Source: a virus
Length of the DNA stretch: 48,091 nt
Strand: one strand, 5' to 3'
IMG/VR virus record: IMGVR_UViG_3300046513_000115
Span: 1-48,091 of that record
Each line of letters begins with the position of its first letter. Position 1 is the stretch's first letter. The notes under the pieces were generated by a model that saw nothing but the letters and a program-made list of their open reading frames with translations, ran no database searches and had not been told where the DNA came from. Below, piece by piece: positions 1-6,079 of this stretch. Position numbers and translations under genes: made by a program.

Positions 1-2
1 CG

Positions 3-335
3 GACCAAATGGCGATCAAGTCCGTCATCAAACGCGCCGCCAAGCACCTGCCGTGGTCGCCGGATGCCATGGAACGCATCATGCGCGTGATCGAGTCCGA
101 TAACGCGGCCATGGGCTATGGCGACGAGGACGACGACGCGCCGGCCCAGCCGGCCGCCGCCCCGGCACAGCCCGCGCTGACCGATGAGCGCTCAGCCCAG
201 GCCGCCCAGCAGGTGCCGACCACGCGCCGGGGCTCGCGCATGGCAAACATCCTGCGCCAGCACCAGCAGCCCCCGGTGGCCGATGCGCCGCCGCCCTACG
301 ATGACATCCCGTGGGAGGATGACCCCCGTGGATGA
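3..335 (+). CDS. RecT-like single-strand annealing protein, C-terminal part (5' end outside window)
   Basis: The frame is open to the left edge and the visible part is about 110 residues. It begins with DQMAIKSVIKRAAKHLP, which resembles the conserved C-terminal end of the RecT family core, where a basic helix is followed by KxLP and then a variable acidic or proline-rich tail. RecT proteins anneal single strands during phage recombination and replication. After about residue 35 the sequence is a low-complexity Asp/Ala/Pro/Gln tail ending in WEDDPRG, as is usual for disordered tails of such proteins. The ATG at position 9 is probably internal, because the RecT-like motif starts before it. It overlaps the next gene by 8 bases, so it is the upstream visible member of the early operon. 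Only the C-terminus is seen, so family assignment is likely but not certain. Confidence 0.7.
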   Translation, partial: DQMAIKSVIKRAAKHLPWSPDAMERIMRVIESDNAAMGYGDEDDDAPAQPAAAPAQPALTDERSAQAAQQVPTTRRGSRMANILRQHQQPPVADAPPPYDDIPWEDDPRG

Positions 336-846
336 GCCCAAACTGAACCGGGCCCAGCGCCGCGCCCTGAAACATCAGCGGCGCGGCGCCGCGAAGCGCT
401 TCAAGTACGTCCATGAGGCGATCTTGACGGCCGATTTCATGCCGCGCGTGGAGGATGACGCGGACCGCATCGTGCAGCAGAAAATCCTGTTGCTGGACGG
501 GCTCGCCAAACTCAAGGCGGGCACGTTCGATTACAAGAATGCGACCACGTTCCACGACTTCATCAGCCTTGCGCTGCGCGCCGCGCGCCTGTCCATCGGC
601 GGCGCCCTGGTCGAGCCCGCCAATGCGCTGGGCGAAGCCTTCACCCAGGTGCTGGAGCGCTGGCAGGAGATTCACCGCTTCGCCGCCACCGGCGACGAGT
701 TGCGCGCGCTGGAGATGTGGCTGGAGGCGGTCTGCGAGGCGATGGGGGAGTTGCCCGTGGGGGTCTTGAAGTCGCTGCATGCCGAGCACGCCCAGGAGGA
801 ACTGGCGCTGCGTGCGGAGATGGCAGCCAAAGGAGGGAAATCTTGA
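328..846 (+). CDS. Hypothetical phage protein, helical
   Basis: The product is about 172 residues and of unknown function. I chose the GTG at 328, because GGAGG at 314-318 lies 9 bases upstream; the in-frame ATG at 319 sits directly against that site and starts further upstream would read through the RecT tail. The N-terminus (VDEPKLNRAQRRALKHQRRG) carries the NRAQRRA motif often seen at the start of phage proteins of unknown role, followed by basic residues. The remainder is mostly alpha-helical, with Leu/Ala/Glu-rich stretches and no recognisable catalytic motif or membrane segment. It overlaps the RecT-like gene at its start and the winged-helix gene at its end (TTGA overlap), which indicates translational coupling and a role in the early or recombination operon. 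Confidence 0.72.
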   Translation: MDEPKLNRAQRRALKHQRRGAAKRFKYVHEAILTADFMPRVEDDADRIVQQKILLLDGLAKLKAGTFDYKNATTFHDFISLALRAARLSIGGALVEPANALGEAFTQVLERWQEIHRFAATGDELRALEMWLEAVCEAMGELPVGVLKSLHAEHAQEELALRAEMAAKGGKS

Positions 847-1220
847 AGAAGCCGACGATCCGTGACGATGTGTTGCGGCTGCTGCAACCCAGCCAGATTG
901 GCCCCATGGCCGTCAATGAACTGGCGCTGTGCCTGCCGCACGTAACCGTGAAGTCCATCCGCAACACGCTGAACACGCTGCTGTCGGAATGGGCCATCCA
1001 CATGGTGAACCGGCACGCTGTCCATCCAAAATATGCGCTGGGCGCCCCGCCGGACGGCATGTCCCAGCCGCACGAAACGCGCGAGGCACGGCGGGACCGG
1101 GAATACCGCCTGCTTCTGAACTATCACCTGCGCCCTGAGTGGACCCCGGAACCGGACCCCGTGGCCGTGGCCTGGATGTTGACCCCGATCCCCGTGGAGG
1201 AACTGAATCATGTCGAATGA
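843..1220 (+). CDS. Probable winged helix-turn-helix protein
   Basis: The product is 125 residues, starting at TTG 843, with AGGAGG at 831-836 at ideal spacing; the start overlaps the previous stop codon. Residues 1-65 fit a winged-helix fold: a first helix (IRDDVLRLLQPSQIGP), a second helix (AVNELALCLP), a recognition helix (VTVKSIRNTLNTLLSEW) and a wing ending near KYALG. Small winged-helix proteins of this kind are common in phage early operons as DNA-binding regulators or replication accessory factors. The C-terminal half is charged and shows no motif. A DNA-binding role is inferred from the pattern only; the target is unknown. Confidence 0.68.
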   Translation: MKKPTIRDDVLRLLQPSQIGPMAVNELALCLPHVTVKSIRNTLNTLLSEWAIHMVNRHAVHPKYALGAPPDGMSQPHETREARRDREYRLLLNYHLRPEWTPEPDPVAVAWMLTPIPVEELNHVE

Positions 1221-2685
1221 CAACGAAGCCGCGAGCGTGGCGCAGTGGACCGATGAGCGGATCGATCAAATGTGGGGAGATGCATGGAAATCCCTTAAAG
1301 GTCCGATTTCATACACTCTTGCCGTCCGTGCATTCGCCCGCGCCCTGCTCGCCCAAGCCGCACCGCCTGCCGCGCCTGTGCAGGATGCGTCGGCAGCAAA
1401 TGATATTCAGGAGGCGCTGGACTGGATTGACGACTTTATCGCGCGGTGCAATGGCGATGACCGTGGGGCGTGCGAGTCCGTCAATGTACTGCGCCGCGCT
1501 CTGGACGCCGCGCCCGCCGCACCGCCTGCCGCGCCTGCGCAGGGGGATGCGCTGCGGGCTGCATTACAGCGTCTCGAAGTCGCGTGCGACCGGCGCTCCC
1601 GCCTGCTTACTGCCGACGCTTACAACGCGGCGAGCGCGCTCCCCGGCATGACCGATGCGCTTCTCGAACTGGACGAGGCCCGCGAGGAAGCCCGCTCCCT
1701 ACTCGCCGCGCCATTCGCATCGCAGCCCGCAGCGGGGGAGCGCTTCATTGCCATCGCCGCGCGCCGTAGCCTAACGACCGACGAAGTGGCCGAGTTCCGC
1801 GCCCTGCTCGCCGCGCCTGCCGCGCCTGTGCAGGGGGATGCGCTGACGCAAGATGCACTCCGTGCCGCGCTCCAATTGATCGCAGAAACGTTCCACGGGC
1901 AGACAGGAACAGCCGCCACGATGCAAGGCATCGCGCGATCCGCCCTACTCGCCGCACCCGCCGCACCAGCTACCGAGAAATCGGGGGCGGACTATTGCAC
2001 GGAAGAAAACTGCCGCCGTTGCCGAACCCCCAAGGAGCTGCGCACGCCTGAAATGTTTCACGCAGGGCTAGGCGCTTACCCCACCCCGCCCGCAGCAGAG
2101 GCCGCTAGCCAGCCTGGGGAAATGGGCGCGGGGGTGCCGACCGAGTGTCAGACGGTTTTCGGAGAGCCGTGTCAGTACGCGAGGGACATTGCGTCCGGCC
2201 GCGTTCATTGCATCCACTGTGATCGGGATAAGCCCGCATCGGCGCAGCAGGATGAGCGCGAGGCGTGTCAGCAGTGCAAGCCGTACCGCGATGCAACCGG
2301 CGAATTGGTGGCGCCTCTGTGCCGCTGCAAATCGTCCCAGCAGGTGCAGGCCGGTGGCGAGGATAAGCGGCCGCAGACCGCCGCCGCGCGCGACGTCCTG
2401 GCCGAGCGCCGCCGGCAGGTGGAGGCGGAAGGGTGGACGCCGGAGCACGACGACGTGCATGCCAACTTCGATATGGCCAATGCCGCCGCCTGCTATGCAA
2501 TGGCAGACGACTGGACGGAAGAAGAAGGCACGCCGGAACACTGGCCATGGGCGCCGCACTGGTGGAAGCCGAAGAGCGCTCGGCAGAACCTTGTGCGTGC
2601 TGGCGCCTTGATCCTGGCTGAGATCGAGCGACGGGACCGCGCCGCCCTGTCCCGCGAGCAGCCGCAAGGAGATAGCAATGGCTGA
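1210..2685 (+). CDS. Mosaic early protein with Pro/Ala spacers and conserved C-terminal WxWxPHWWKPK domain
   Basis: The product is 491 residues and overlaps the previous gene by 11 bases. The N-terminal 300 residues alternate short helical segments with Ala/Pro spacers (AAPAAPVQGDAL-type) that recur three times and are reflected in direct DNA repeats. Middle segments contain Cys pairs (ENCRRCRTP, IHCDRD, CQQCKPY, PLCRCK) that could bind zinc. The C-terminal 100 residues (AARDVLAERRRQVEAEGW ... WKPKSARQNLVRAGALI) match a widespread phage domain of unknown function, usually found as a separate protein or fused in Ea22-like proteins of nonessential early regions. The protein looks like an assembly of exchangeable modules; its function is unknown. 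The start ATG at 1210 follows GGAGG at 1197-1201, spacing 8. Confidence 0.75.
   Translation: MSNDNEAASVAQWTDERIDQMWGDAWKSLKGPISYTLAVRAFARALLAQAAPPAAPVQDASAANDIQEALDWIDDFIARCNGDDRGACESVNVLRRALDAAPAAPPAAPAQGDALRAALQRLEVACDRRSRLLTADAYNAASALPGMTDALLELDEAREEARSLLAAPFASQPAAGERFIAIAARRSLTTDEVAEFRALLAAPAAPVQGDALTQDALRAALQLIAETFHGQTGTAATMQGIARSALLAAPAAPATEKSGADYCTEENCRRCRTPKELRTPEMFHAGLGAYPTPPAAEAASQPGEMGAGVPTECQTVFGEPCQYARDIASGRVHCIHCDRDKPASAQQDEREACQQCKPYRDATGELVAPLCRCKSSQQVQAGGEDKRPQTAAARDVLAERRRQVEAEGWTPEHDDVHANFDMANAAACYAMADDWTEEEGTPEHWPWAPHWWKPKSARQNLVRAGALILAEIERRDRAALSREQPQGDSNG
1363..1845 (+). repeat. Three dispersed imperfect direct repeats (about 30 bp)
   Basis: Copies of a unit around cgcctgccgcgcctgtgcag lie near 1364-1385, 1523-1554 and 1814-1845. 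The last two copies extend further through a shared gggggatgcgctg. All lie inside the mosaic early gene and encode its Ala/Pro spacer. They could mark recombination junctions between modules. Confidence 0.7.
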
Positions 2686-2971
2686 CTTCATCAAAGACGG
2701 CGGCCCGGCGTTTCCCGGAGAGAAAGACATCGCGCACTTCGATTCTCTTGGATATGCGAAGGGGACCAAGCGCGCTCTCGTTGCCGGCATGACCCTGCGT
2801 GACTATTTTGCGGGGAAGGAATTGGCGAAGGTCGATGGCGTAAGCGTCAACGACATCCCATCTGCCTACCTGCGTTTGGCAGACCACTGCTACCGAATGG
2901 CCGACGCCATGCTCATCGCCCGCGAGCAGCCGCAACCGTCGAATGGCGACCGGGAAGGGGGTGCGGTGTGA
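2678..2971 (+). CDS. Hypothetical phage protein (DGGPAFP / GMTLRDYFA family)
   Basis: The product is 97 residues and overlaps the previous gene by 8 bases, with aaggag just upstream of the ATG. It begins with KDGGPAFPGE and contains the block GMTLRDYFAGKELAK and then YRMADAMLIARE. This pattern is shared by many small phage and prophage proteins of unknown function found beside Ea22- and Lar-like genes. No catalytic motif, signal peptide or membrane segment is visible. It is expected to be cytoplasmic and expressed early with its neighbours; function is not known. Confidence 0.75.
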   Translation: MADFIKDGGPAFPGEKDIAHFDSLGYAKGTKRALVAGMTLRDYFAGKELAKVDGVSVNDIPSAYLRLADHCYRMADAMLIAREQPQPSNGDREGGAV

Positions 2972-3201
2972 TGCTTGATAAATGCGAAGAGTGCGGCGGT
3001 GACCCGATCCAGCACATGCACATGTTGCAAGTGGTATGCAGTGGATGCGGGGTTGCTACGCCGTCAATGCAAGGCACACGCGGTGACTTCCAATCGGAGC
3101 ATGACGCGGCCGGCTTCTACTGGAATAAGGCTATGCGAGAACGCCGCGAGATCAAGCGCACCGCCACTGAAGGCTCGAAGAATGGGGGAAATGGAAAATG
3201 A
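2971..3201 (+). CDS. Small zinc-ribbon protein, Lar-like
   Basis: The product is about 76 residues. The ATG at 2971 overlaps the previous stop codon; a GTG at 2968 is also possible. Two CxxC knuckles (CEEC near residue 6 and CSGC near residue 25) form a zinc ribbon, followed by an aromatic/tryptophan segment (FYWNKAMRERR). This layout matches the small Lar (restriction alleviation) family of lambdoid and other phages, in which a CPxC ... CxxC ribbon is followed by AIxxWNxR. Here the ending WNKAMRER is a good match. Lar of Rac modulates type I restriction; for this protein a similar role is only inferred. It sits among other mosaic early genes. Confidence 0.65.
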   Translation: MLDKCEECGGDPIQHMHMLQVVCSGCGVATPSMQGTRGDFQSEHDAAGFYWNKAMRERREIKRTATEGSKNGGNGK

Positions 3202-3797
3202 GTGAGAAACTGGATTTGGATGCGCTGCAACGACTCCACGAGGCAACGTCCAAGGACTGGAGCATTCCGAATGCGCGCGTTGGCTCCGTGGTAGTTGGCG
3301 GACCTATGCAGACGTTCACTAATGGCACTGCGCAGCAACAGATTGCGATGTTCTGCGGTAACGATGCTACTGATGAACAGCAGCGCGACGCTAACGCGGC
3401 ATTCGCTGTCGCGCTGCATGCCGCGTTTCCCGCCTTAATCGCACGCATCCGCGACCTCGAAAGCCGCGCCAGCAACGCGGGCGGGGCTGTGGGAACCGTT
3501 GACTATTCGTGCAGCGGAAGCGTCCGTTGGCGAGAAGGGCTTACCCAAGGCAATTTCCCGGATGGCACGCCCCTCTACACCCACCCCGCCCCCGCGCAGA
3601 CGTCTGCATTTGATGCGAATGCCGAACGGTGGCGGCTGGATAGCGAAGAACTCGAAGCGTTCCACATGAGCATGGATAAGTTCGACGTGCCGCGCGCAAC
3701 CAAGTTTGGTGTCGTCATGAGCGCATTCGGACGCGCCGTCAAATACGCCGCCATGCTCGCCGCAGCGCCAGCCAAGCCGGAGGGGCCGGGGCAATGA
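3198..3797 (+). CDS. Ea22-like early protein
   Basis: The product is 199 residues, with ggggaaatggaaa upstream and a 4-base ATGA overlap with the Lar-like gene. The N-terminal part has the layout of Ea22/Ead-like phage proteins: an opening LDLDALQRLHEATSKDW, then a middle segment on accumulated items (RDANAAFAVALHAAFPALI) and an ARIRDLE coiled end. The central part contains a YTHPAP motif common to such proteins, and the C-terminal part has AAMLAAAPAKP. These proteins occur in nonessential early regions and have no defined biochemical activity. Membership is judged from sequence layout only. Confidence 0.65.
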   Translation: MSEKLDLDALQRLHEATSKDWSIPNARVGSVVVGGPMQTFTNGTAQQQIAMFCGNDATDEQQRDANAAFAVALHAAFPALIARIRDLESRASNAGGAVGTVDYSCSGSVRWREGLTQGNFPDGTPLYTHPAPAQTSAFDANAERWRLDSEELEAFHMSMDKFDVPRATKFGVVMSAFGRAVKYAAMLAAAPAKPEGPGQ

Positions 3798-4441
3798 CGA
3801 ACCGCACCAAGGACATCATGGACATGGCCCGCGCGGTCGGGCTCGATCCGATTCGCGCGTTCCAGCGCGCCAGTTCCACCTGCTGCGAATGTGAGGCCCC
3901 CAACGGCAACACTTCGACGTTCCGCCTGCGCACCACAAAAACCAGCGTGGCGGACGACAATGAGTGCATGAGCCACATGAAGCGCTTTTTCCGCCAGAAT
4001 CAGAAGCCCGACAACCAAGAACCGGAGCCCGAAGCCGTGAAGACTGAGCCGAACATCATCACCGTACCGAAGCGCAGCACCTATATGACGAAAGCCGCGC
4101 CGGCCCCTGAGCCAGCGCCCGCGCAGGAATCGGTTGCGGACCGCGAACTGACCCCACGCGAGTTCTTCCGCGTGGCGACCTGGGTGCAGGGCTGTGTGAT
4201 GCCGACCTTCCCCAGCCTGCAAGCCTTCGCCCTGGCCGCAACCAAGCATTTCAGCCTGCCCGTGTCGGAGGCGGTCATGCAGGAAATCATGGTGGAGGCC
4301 GGCGTGCCGGAGCCCGATAGCTGGAACCCGCCGCTCGAGCCGCACGTGGTGGTGGCGCGCGAACTGGCTGCGATGATGGAGCGCCTGGGCGAGAAGCCAT
4401 CGACGCAGTTCAGCCGGCTGATGGAAACGCTCAAGACGTAA
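3794..4441 (+). CDS. Hypothetical protein with N-terminal cysteine motif
   Basis: The product is 215 residues, with an ATGA overlap with the previous gene. Near residue 30 it has CCECEAPNG, then a linker rich in Pro/Glu/Ala around residues 70-115, and a helical C-terminal domain (LTPREFFRVATWVQ ... FSRLMETLK). A later cysteine (ECMSHMKRFF) could help bind metal, but this is a guess. No known family is recognised. It is the last gene of the plus-strand operon and its stop codon runs directly into the rho-independent terminator, which supports it as the true 3' end of that transcript. Confidence 0.62.
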   Translation: MTNRTKDIMDMARAVGLDPIRAFQRASSTCCECEAPNGNTSTFRLRTTKTSVADDNECMSHMKRFFRQNQKPDNQEPEPEAVKTEPNIITVPKRSTYMTKAAPAPEPAPAQESVADRELTPREFFRVATWVQGCVMPTFPSLQAFALAATKHFSLPVSEAVMQEIMVEAGVPEPDSWNPPLEPHVVVARELAAMMERLGEKPSTQFSRLMETLKT

Positions 4442-4466
4442 AAAAAGCCCCGCGAGGGGCTTTTCT
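4441..4466. terminator. Bidirectional rho-independent terminator
   Basis: The perfect stem aaaagcccc / ggggctttt (4443-4451 with 4456-4464) closes on a 4-base loop, with A-runs on the left and T-runs on the right. Both strands therefore read a GC stem followed by a U-tract. It lies between the converging stop codons of the plus-strand early operon and the Rz gene of the minus-strand late operon. Confidence 0.9.
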
Positions 4467-4975
4467 CATTGACCTTGGCAGACTGTGGTCGCGTATAGCT
4501 GCAACGCCGCTAGTTTCCCTTGGTCGTCTTGGATGCCGGCTCGGAGGTCGAGAATGTCTTGTCCCACAGTTGCAGGGAGTTCGACGGCGGCAGGAGGGTC
4601 CACGCCGGGGGGGGCGGCGGCTTCGCGCACGGCACCGCTATGGGCTGCTGGGCAACTTGCGGCGATCCGCACGATGCGACGGCCAGTAGCAACATCAGCC
4701 CGCAGGCGAGCATTATCAGCTTTTTCACGGGTCATATCTCCCTGTAGTGCATCAATCTTGGCGTTCGCTGCGTTCAGCCGCTCCTGCTTGGCCGCCGCCT
4801 CGGTGGCGGCGCGCGCGGCGGTCTCGGCAATGGCGCGCATCTGCTGGGCGTGCTCGGCCTTGAGGTCCGCAATCTCCGCATCCGCCTTCCATCCCCGGAA
4901 CCCCCAGCCCACCGTGACCAGCCCCAGCGCCAGCGCCGCGACGGCGAGGATGCGCCCCCACGGCAGCGGGGTCAT
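4466..4975 (-). CDS. Rz: i-spanin (Rz-like)
   Basis: The product is 169 residues with one N-terminal membrane segment (ILAVAALALGLVTVGWGF, about residues 8-26), then a long charged, Ala/Glu/Lys-rich coiled coil (residues about 30-95) and a Pro-rich C-terminal part. This is the layout of the inner-membrane spanin that joins with the Rz1 lipoprotein to fuse inner and outer membranes at lysis. The ATG at 4975 overlaps the stop of the upstream holin (ATGA). The Rz1 gene lies wholly inside it in another frame, the classical nested arrangement. It is the last gene of the minus-strand operon and runs into the shared terminator. Confidence 0.85.
   Translation of the reverse strand: MTPLPWGRILAVAALALGLVTVGWGFRGWKADAEIADLKAEHAQQMRAIAETAARAATEAAAKQERLNAANAKIDALQGDMTREKADNARLRADVATGRRIVRIAASCPAAHSGAVREAAAPPGVDPPAAVELPATVGQDILDLRAGIQDDQGKLAALQLYATTVCQGQ
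4510..4728 (-). CDS. Rz1: o-spanin lipoprotein (Rz1-like), nested within Rz
   Basis: The product is 72 residues, read in the +1 frame inside the Rz gene. A signal peptide (MKKLIMLACGLMLLLAVAS) ends in the lipobox V-A-S-C, so lipidation at Cys20 would give a mature outer-membrane lipoprotein of about 53 residues. The mature part is Pro-rich (AKPPPPPAW), as is usual for Rz1. The start is a GTG at 4728, with cagggagat about 9 bases upstream. It should pair with Rz across the periplasm for the last step of lysis. The composition and the nested position make this call firm. Confidence 0.88.
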   Translation of the reverse strand: MKKLIMLACGLMLLLAVASCGSPQVAQQPIAVPCAKPPPPPAWTLLPPSNSLQLWDKTFSTSEPASKTTKGN

Positions 4976-5178
4976 TGCGCCGCGCCCTGGCCCGGCTTGC
5001 CCTGCTGGATGACGCGCGCAATCAGCATCGCCAGCGCCAGCCACTTCACCATGGCCGGGTCCAGATACGCCTGGAACTGCGGCACGTACTCCCAGGCCAC
5101 GGACAGGATGCCCAGCAGCGCGGCAAGTTGTACCGTCATGTAGCGGTACGCAGTCTTCCAGTCTTCGATCAGCTTCAT
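4972..5178 (-). CDS. Small holin-like membrane protein
   Basis: The product is 68 residues with two hydrophobic segments (VQLAALLGILSVAWEYV, about residues 16-32, and MVKWLALAMLIARVI, about 43-58), a short basic tail and an N-terminal amphipathic start MKLIEDWKTAYRY. This layout is seen in a family of small phage holin-like proteins encoded next to endolysins and spanins. The ATG overlaps the endolysin stop codon and its own stop overlaps the Rz start, so the four lysis genes are translationally coupled. With a LydA-type holin also present, one of the two may act as an antiholin or pinholin; the sequence does not tell which. Confidence 0.75.
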   Translation of the reverse strand: MKLIEDWKTAYRYMTVQLAALLGILSVAWEYVPQFQAYLDPAMVKWLALAMLIARVIQQGKPGQGAAQ

Positions 5179-5666
5179 ATTTGCTCCGCAGAGATTTTCA
5201 GGTTACCGGCCACGCGCCGGGTCCAGCCTTTGCCGAAGGCCCCGAAGGTCGGCAGGTTACACAGGAACTCCAGCCGCTCGGCGTTGAACCGCATACTGAG
5301 TTTGGCCGGGGGCAGCGCATGCGCCGCGGCCATGGTCTTCGGCCCGATCACGCCATCGTCGGACACGCCGGCCGCGCGTTGCAGCAGTTGTGCGGCCTGT
5401 TTCTGGCCGCTGTTGTAGCTGGTGTCGAAGACATCGAAGCGCACCCCTTCGGGCAGTTCGTCAGCATGCACCGGGTTCCAGTATTCCGGCTTCGCAATCG
5501 CCTTGGCGGTCTCGCGCGGCAGGTCGCGCATGTTGCCCATGTAGCCGTGGCGTCGTGCCACCCGCGCGGTGATGCCCCACATGGTTTCGCCGCCTGGGTC
5601 GGCCGAGTGGTTGGAGTAACCGCCCTCGTGCCCCATCAGCTTGTCGAACGCCTCATCAAAGGTCAT
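5175..5666 (-). CDS. Endolysin, glycoside hydrolase family 108 (muramidase)
   Basis: The product is 163 residues. The N-terminal block HEGGYSNHSADPGGETMWGI is diagnostic for GH108 lysozyme-like endolysins; Glu14 in HEGGY is the expected catalytic acid. The middle keeps the family pattern of YWNPVHADELP and FDTSYNSG, and the C-terminal peptidoglycan-binding-like part has DGVIGPKTMAAA. The enzyme cleaves the glycan backbone of peptidoglycan. No signal peptide or signal-anchor segment is visible, so release should depend on the holins. It is coupled by ATGA overlaps to genes on both sides. Confidence 0.9.
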   Translation of the reverse strand: MTFDEAFDKLMGHEGGYSNHSADPGGETMWGITARVARRHGYMGNMRDLPRETAKAIAKPEYWNPVHADELPEGVRFDVFDTSYNSGQKQAAQLLQRAAGVSDDGVIGPKTMAAAHALPPAKLSMRFNAERLEFLCNLPTFGAFGKGWTRRVAGNLKISAEQI

Positions 5667-6019
5667 TGGTCGCCCTCGCGCTTGCTATCGACCCAGCGCC
5701 GGTACAGCGCTTCGAGCGGGTCCAGTGCCCGGCCACCCATGTGGCCGGCAATGCCGACCAGCATCGCGGTGTAAAGCTGATGCACGTTCATGGCCTCGCA
5801 GCCGTAGAAGGTCAGCACGCCCGCGAACGAGGAAATCACGATCTCGCCCACGATGGTGAGAATGGCTTGTTTCAGCGTCATATCGCCGGCCCTTACCTTA
5901 CGGATAAAGCGCACCGCCCCGCCCCATGCGGATAGTGCGATGACCCAGCCATACGTCAGCAGGCTGTACGAGGTCGGGTCTTTCGCGGCCTCGGCTGCTT
6001 GCCTGAGTTCTTCGTTCAT
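5663..6019 (-). CDS. LydA-type holin (holin superfamily III)
   Basis: The product is 118 residues with three hydrophobic segments: about residues 20-38 (SLLTYGWVIALSAWGGAV), 50-72 (AILTIVGEIVISSFAGVLTF) and 80-98 (LYTAMLVGIAGHMGGRAL). The blocks W-G-G-x-V-R-F-I-R-K-V-R, S-S-F-A-G-V-L-T-F and A-x-x-V-G-I-A-G-H-M-G-x-R-A are typical of P1 LydA-like holins. Holins form lethal lesions in the inner membrane and let the endolysin through. It is the first gene of the lysis cassette, 60 bases after the giant gene. Confidence 0.85.
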   Translation of the reverse strand: MNEELRQAAEAAKDPTSYSLLTYGWVIALSAWGGAVRFIRKVRAGDMTLKQAILTIVGEIVISSFAGVLTFYGCEAMNVHQLYTAMLVGIAGHMGGRALDPLEALYRRWVDSKREGDQ

Positions 6020-6079
6020 GTTCGCCCTATTGTCCCGTTCTGCGGCGATTTTAACGGTATTTTAGACATTTGCTTACAT

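Noticed and set aside
6020-6079. Promoter for the lysis genes in the AT-rich gap after the giant gene
   Set aside because: Two TAAAAT -10-like hexamers (6048-6053 and 6059-6064, minus strand) are present, but no acceptable -35 at 16-18 bases; left out as a feature.
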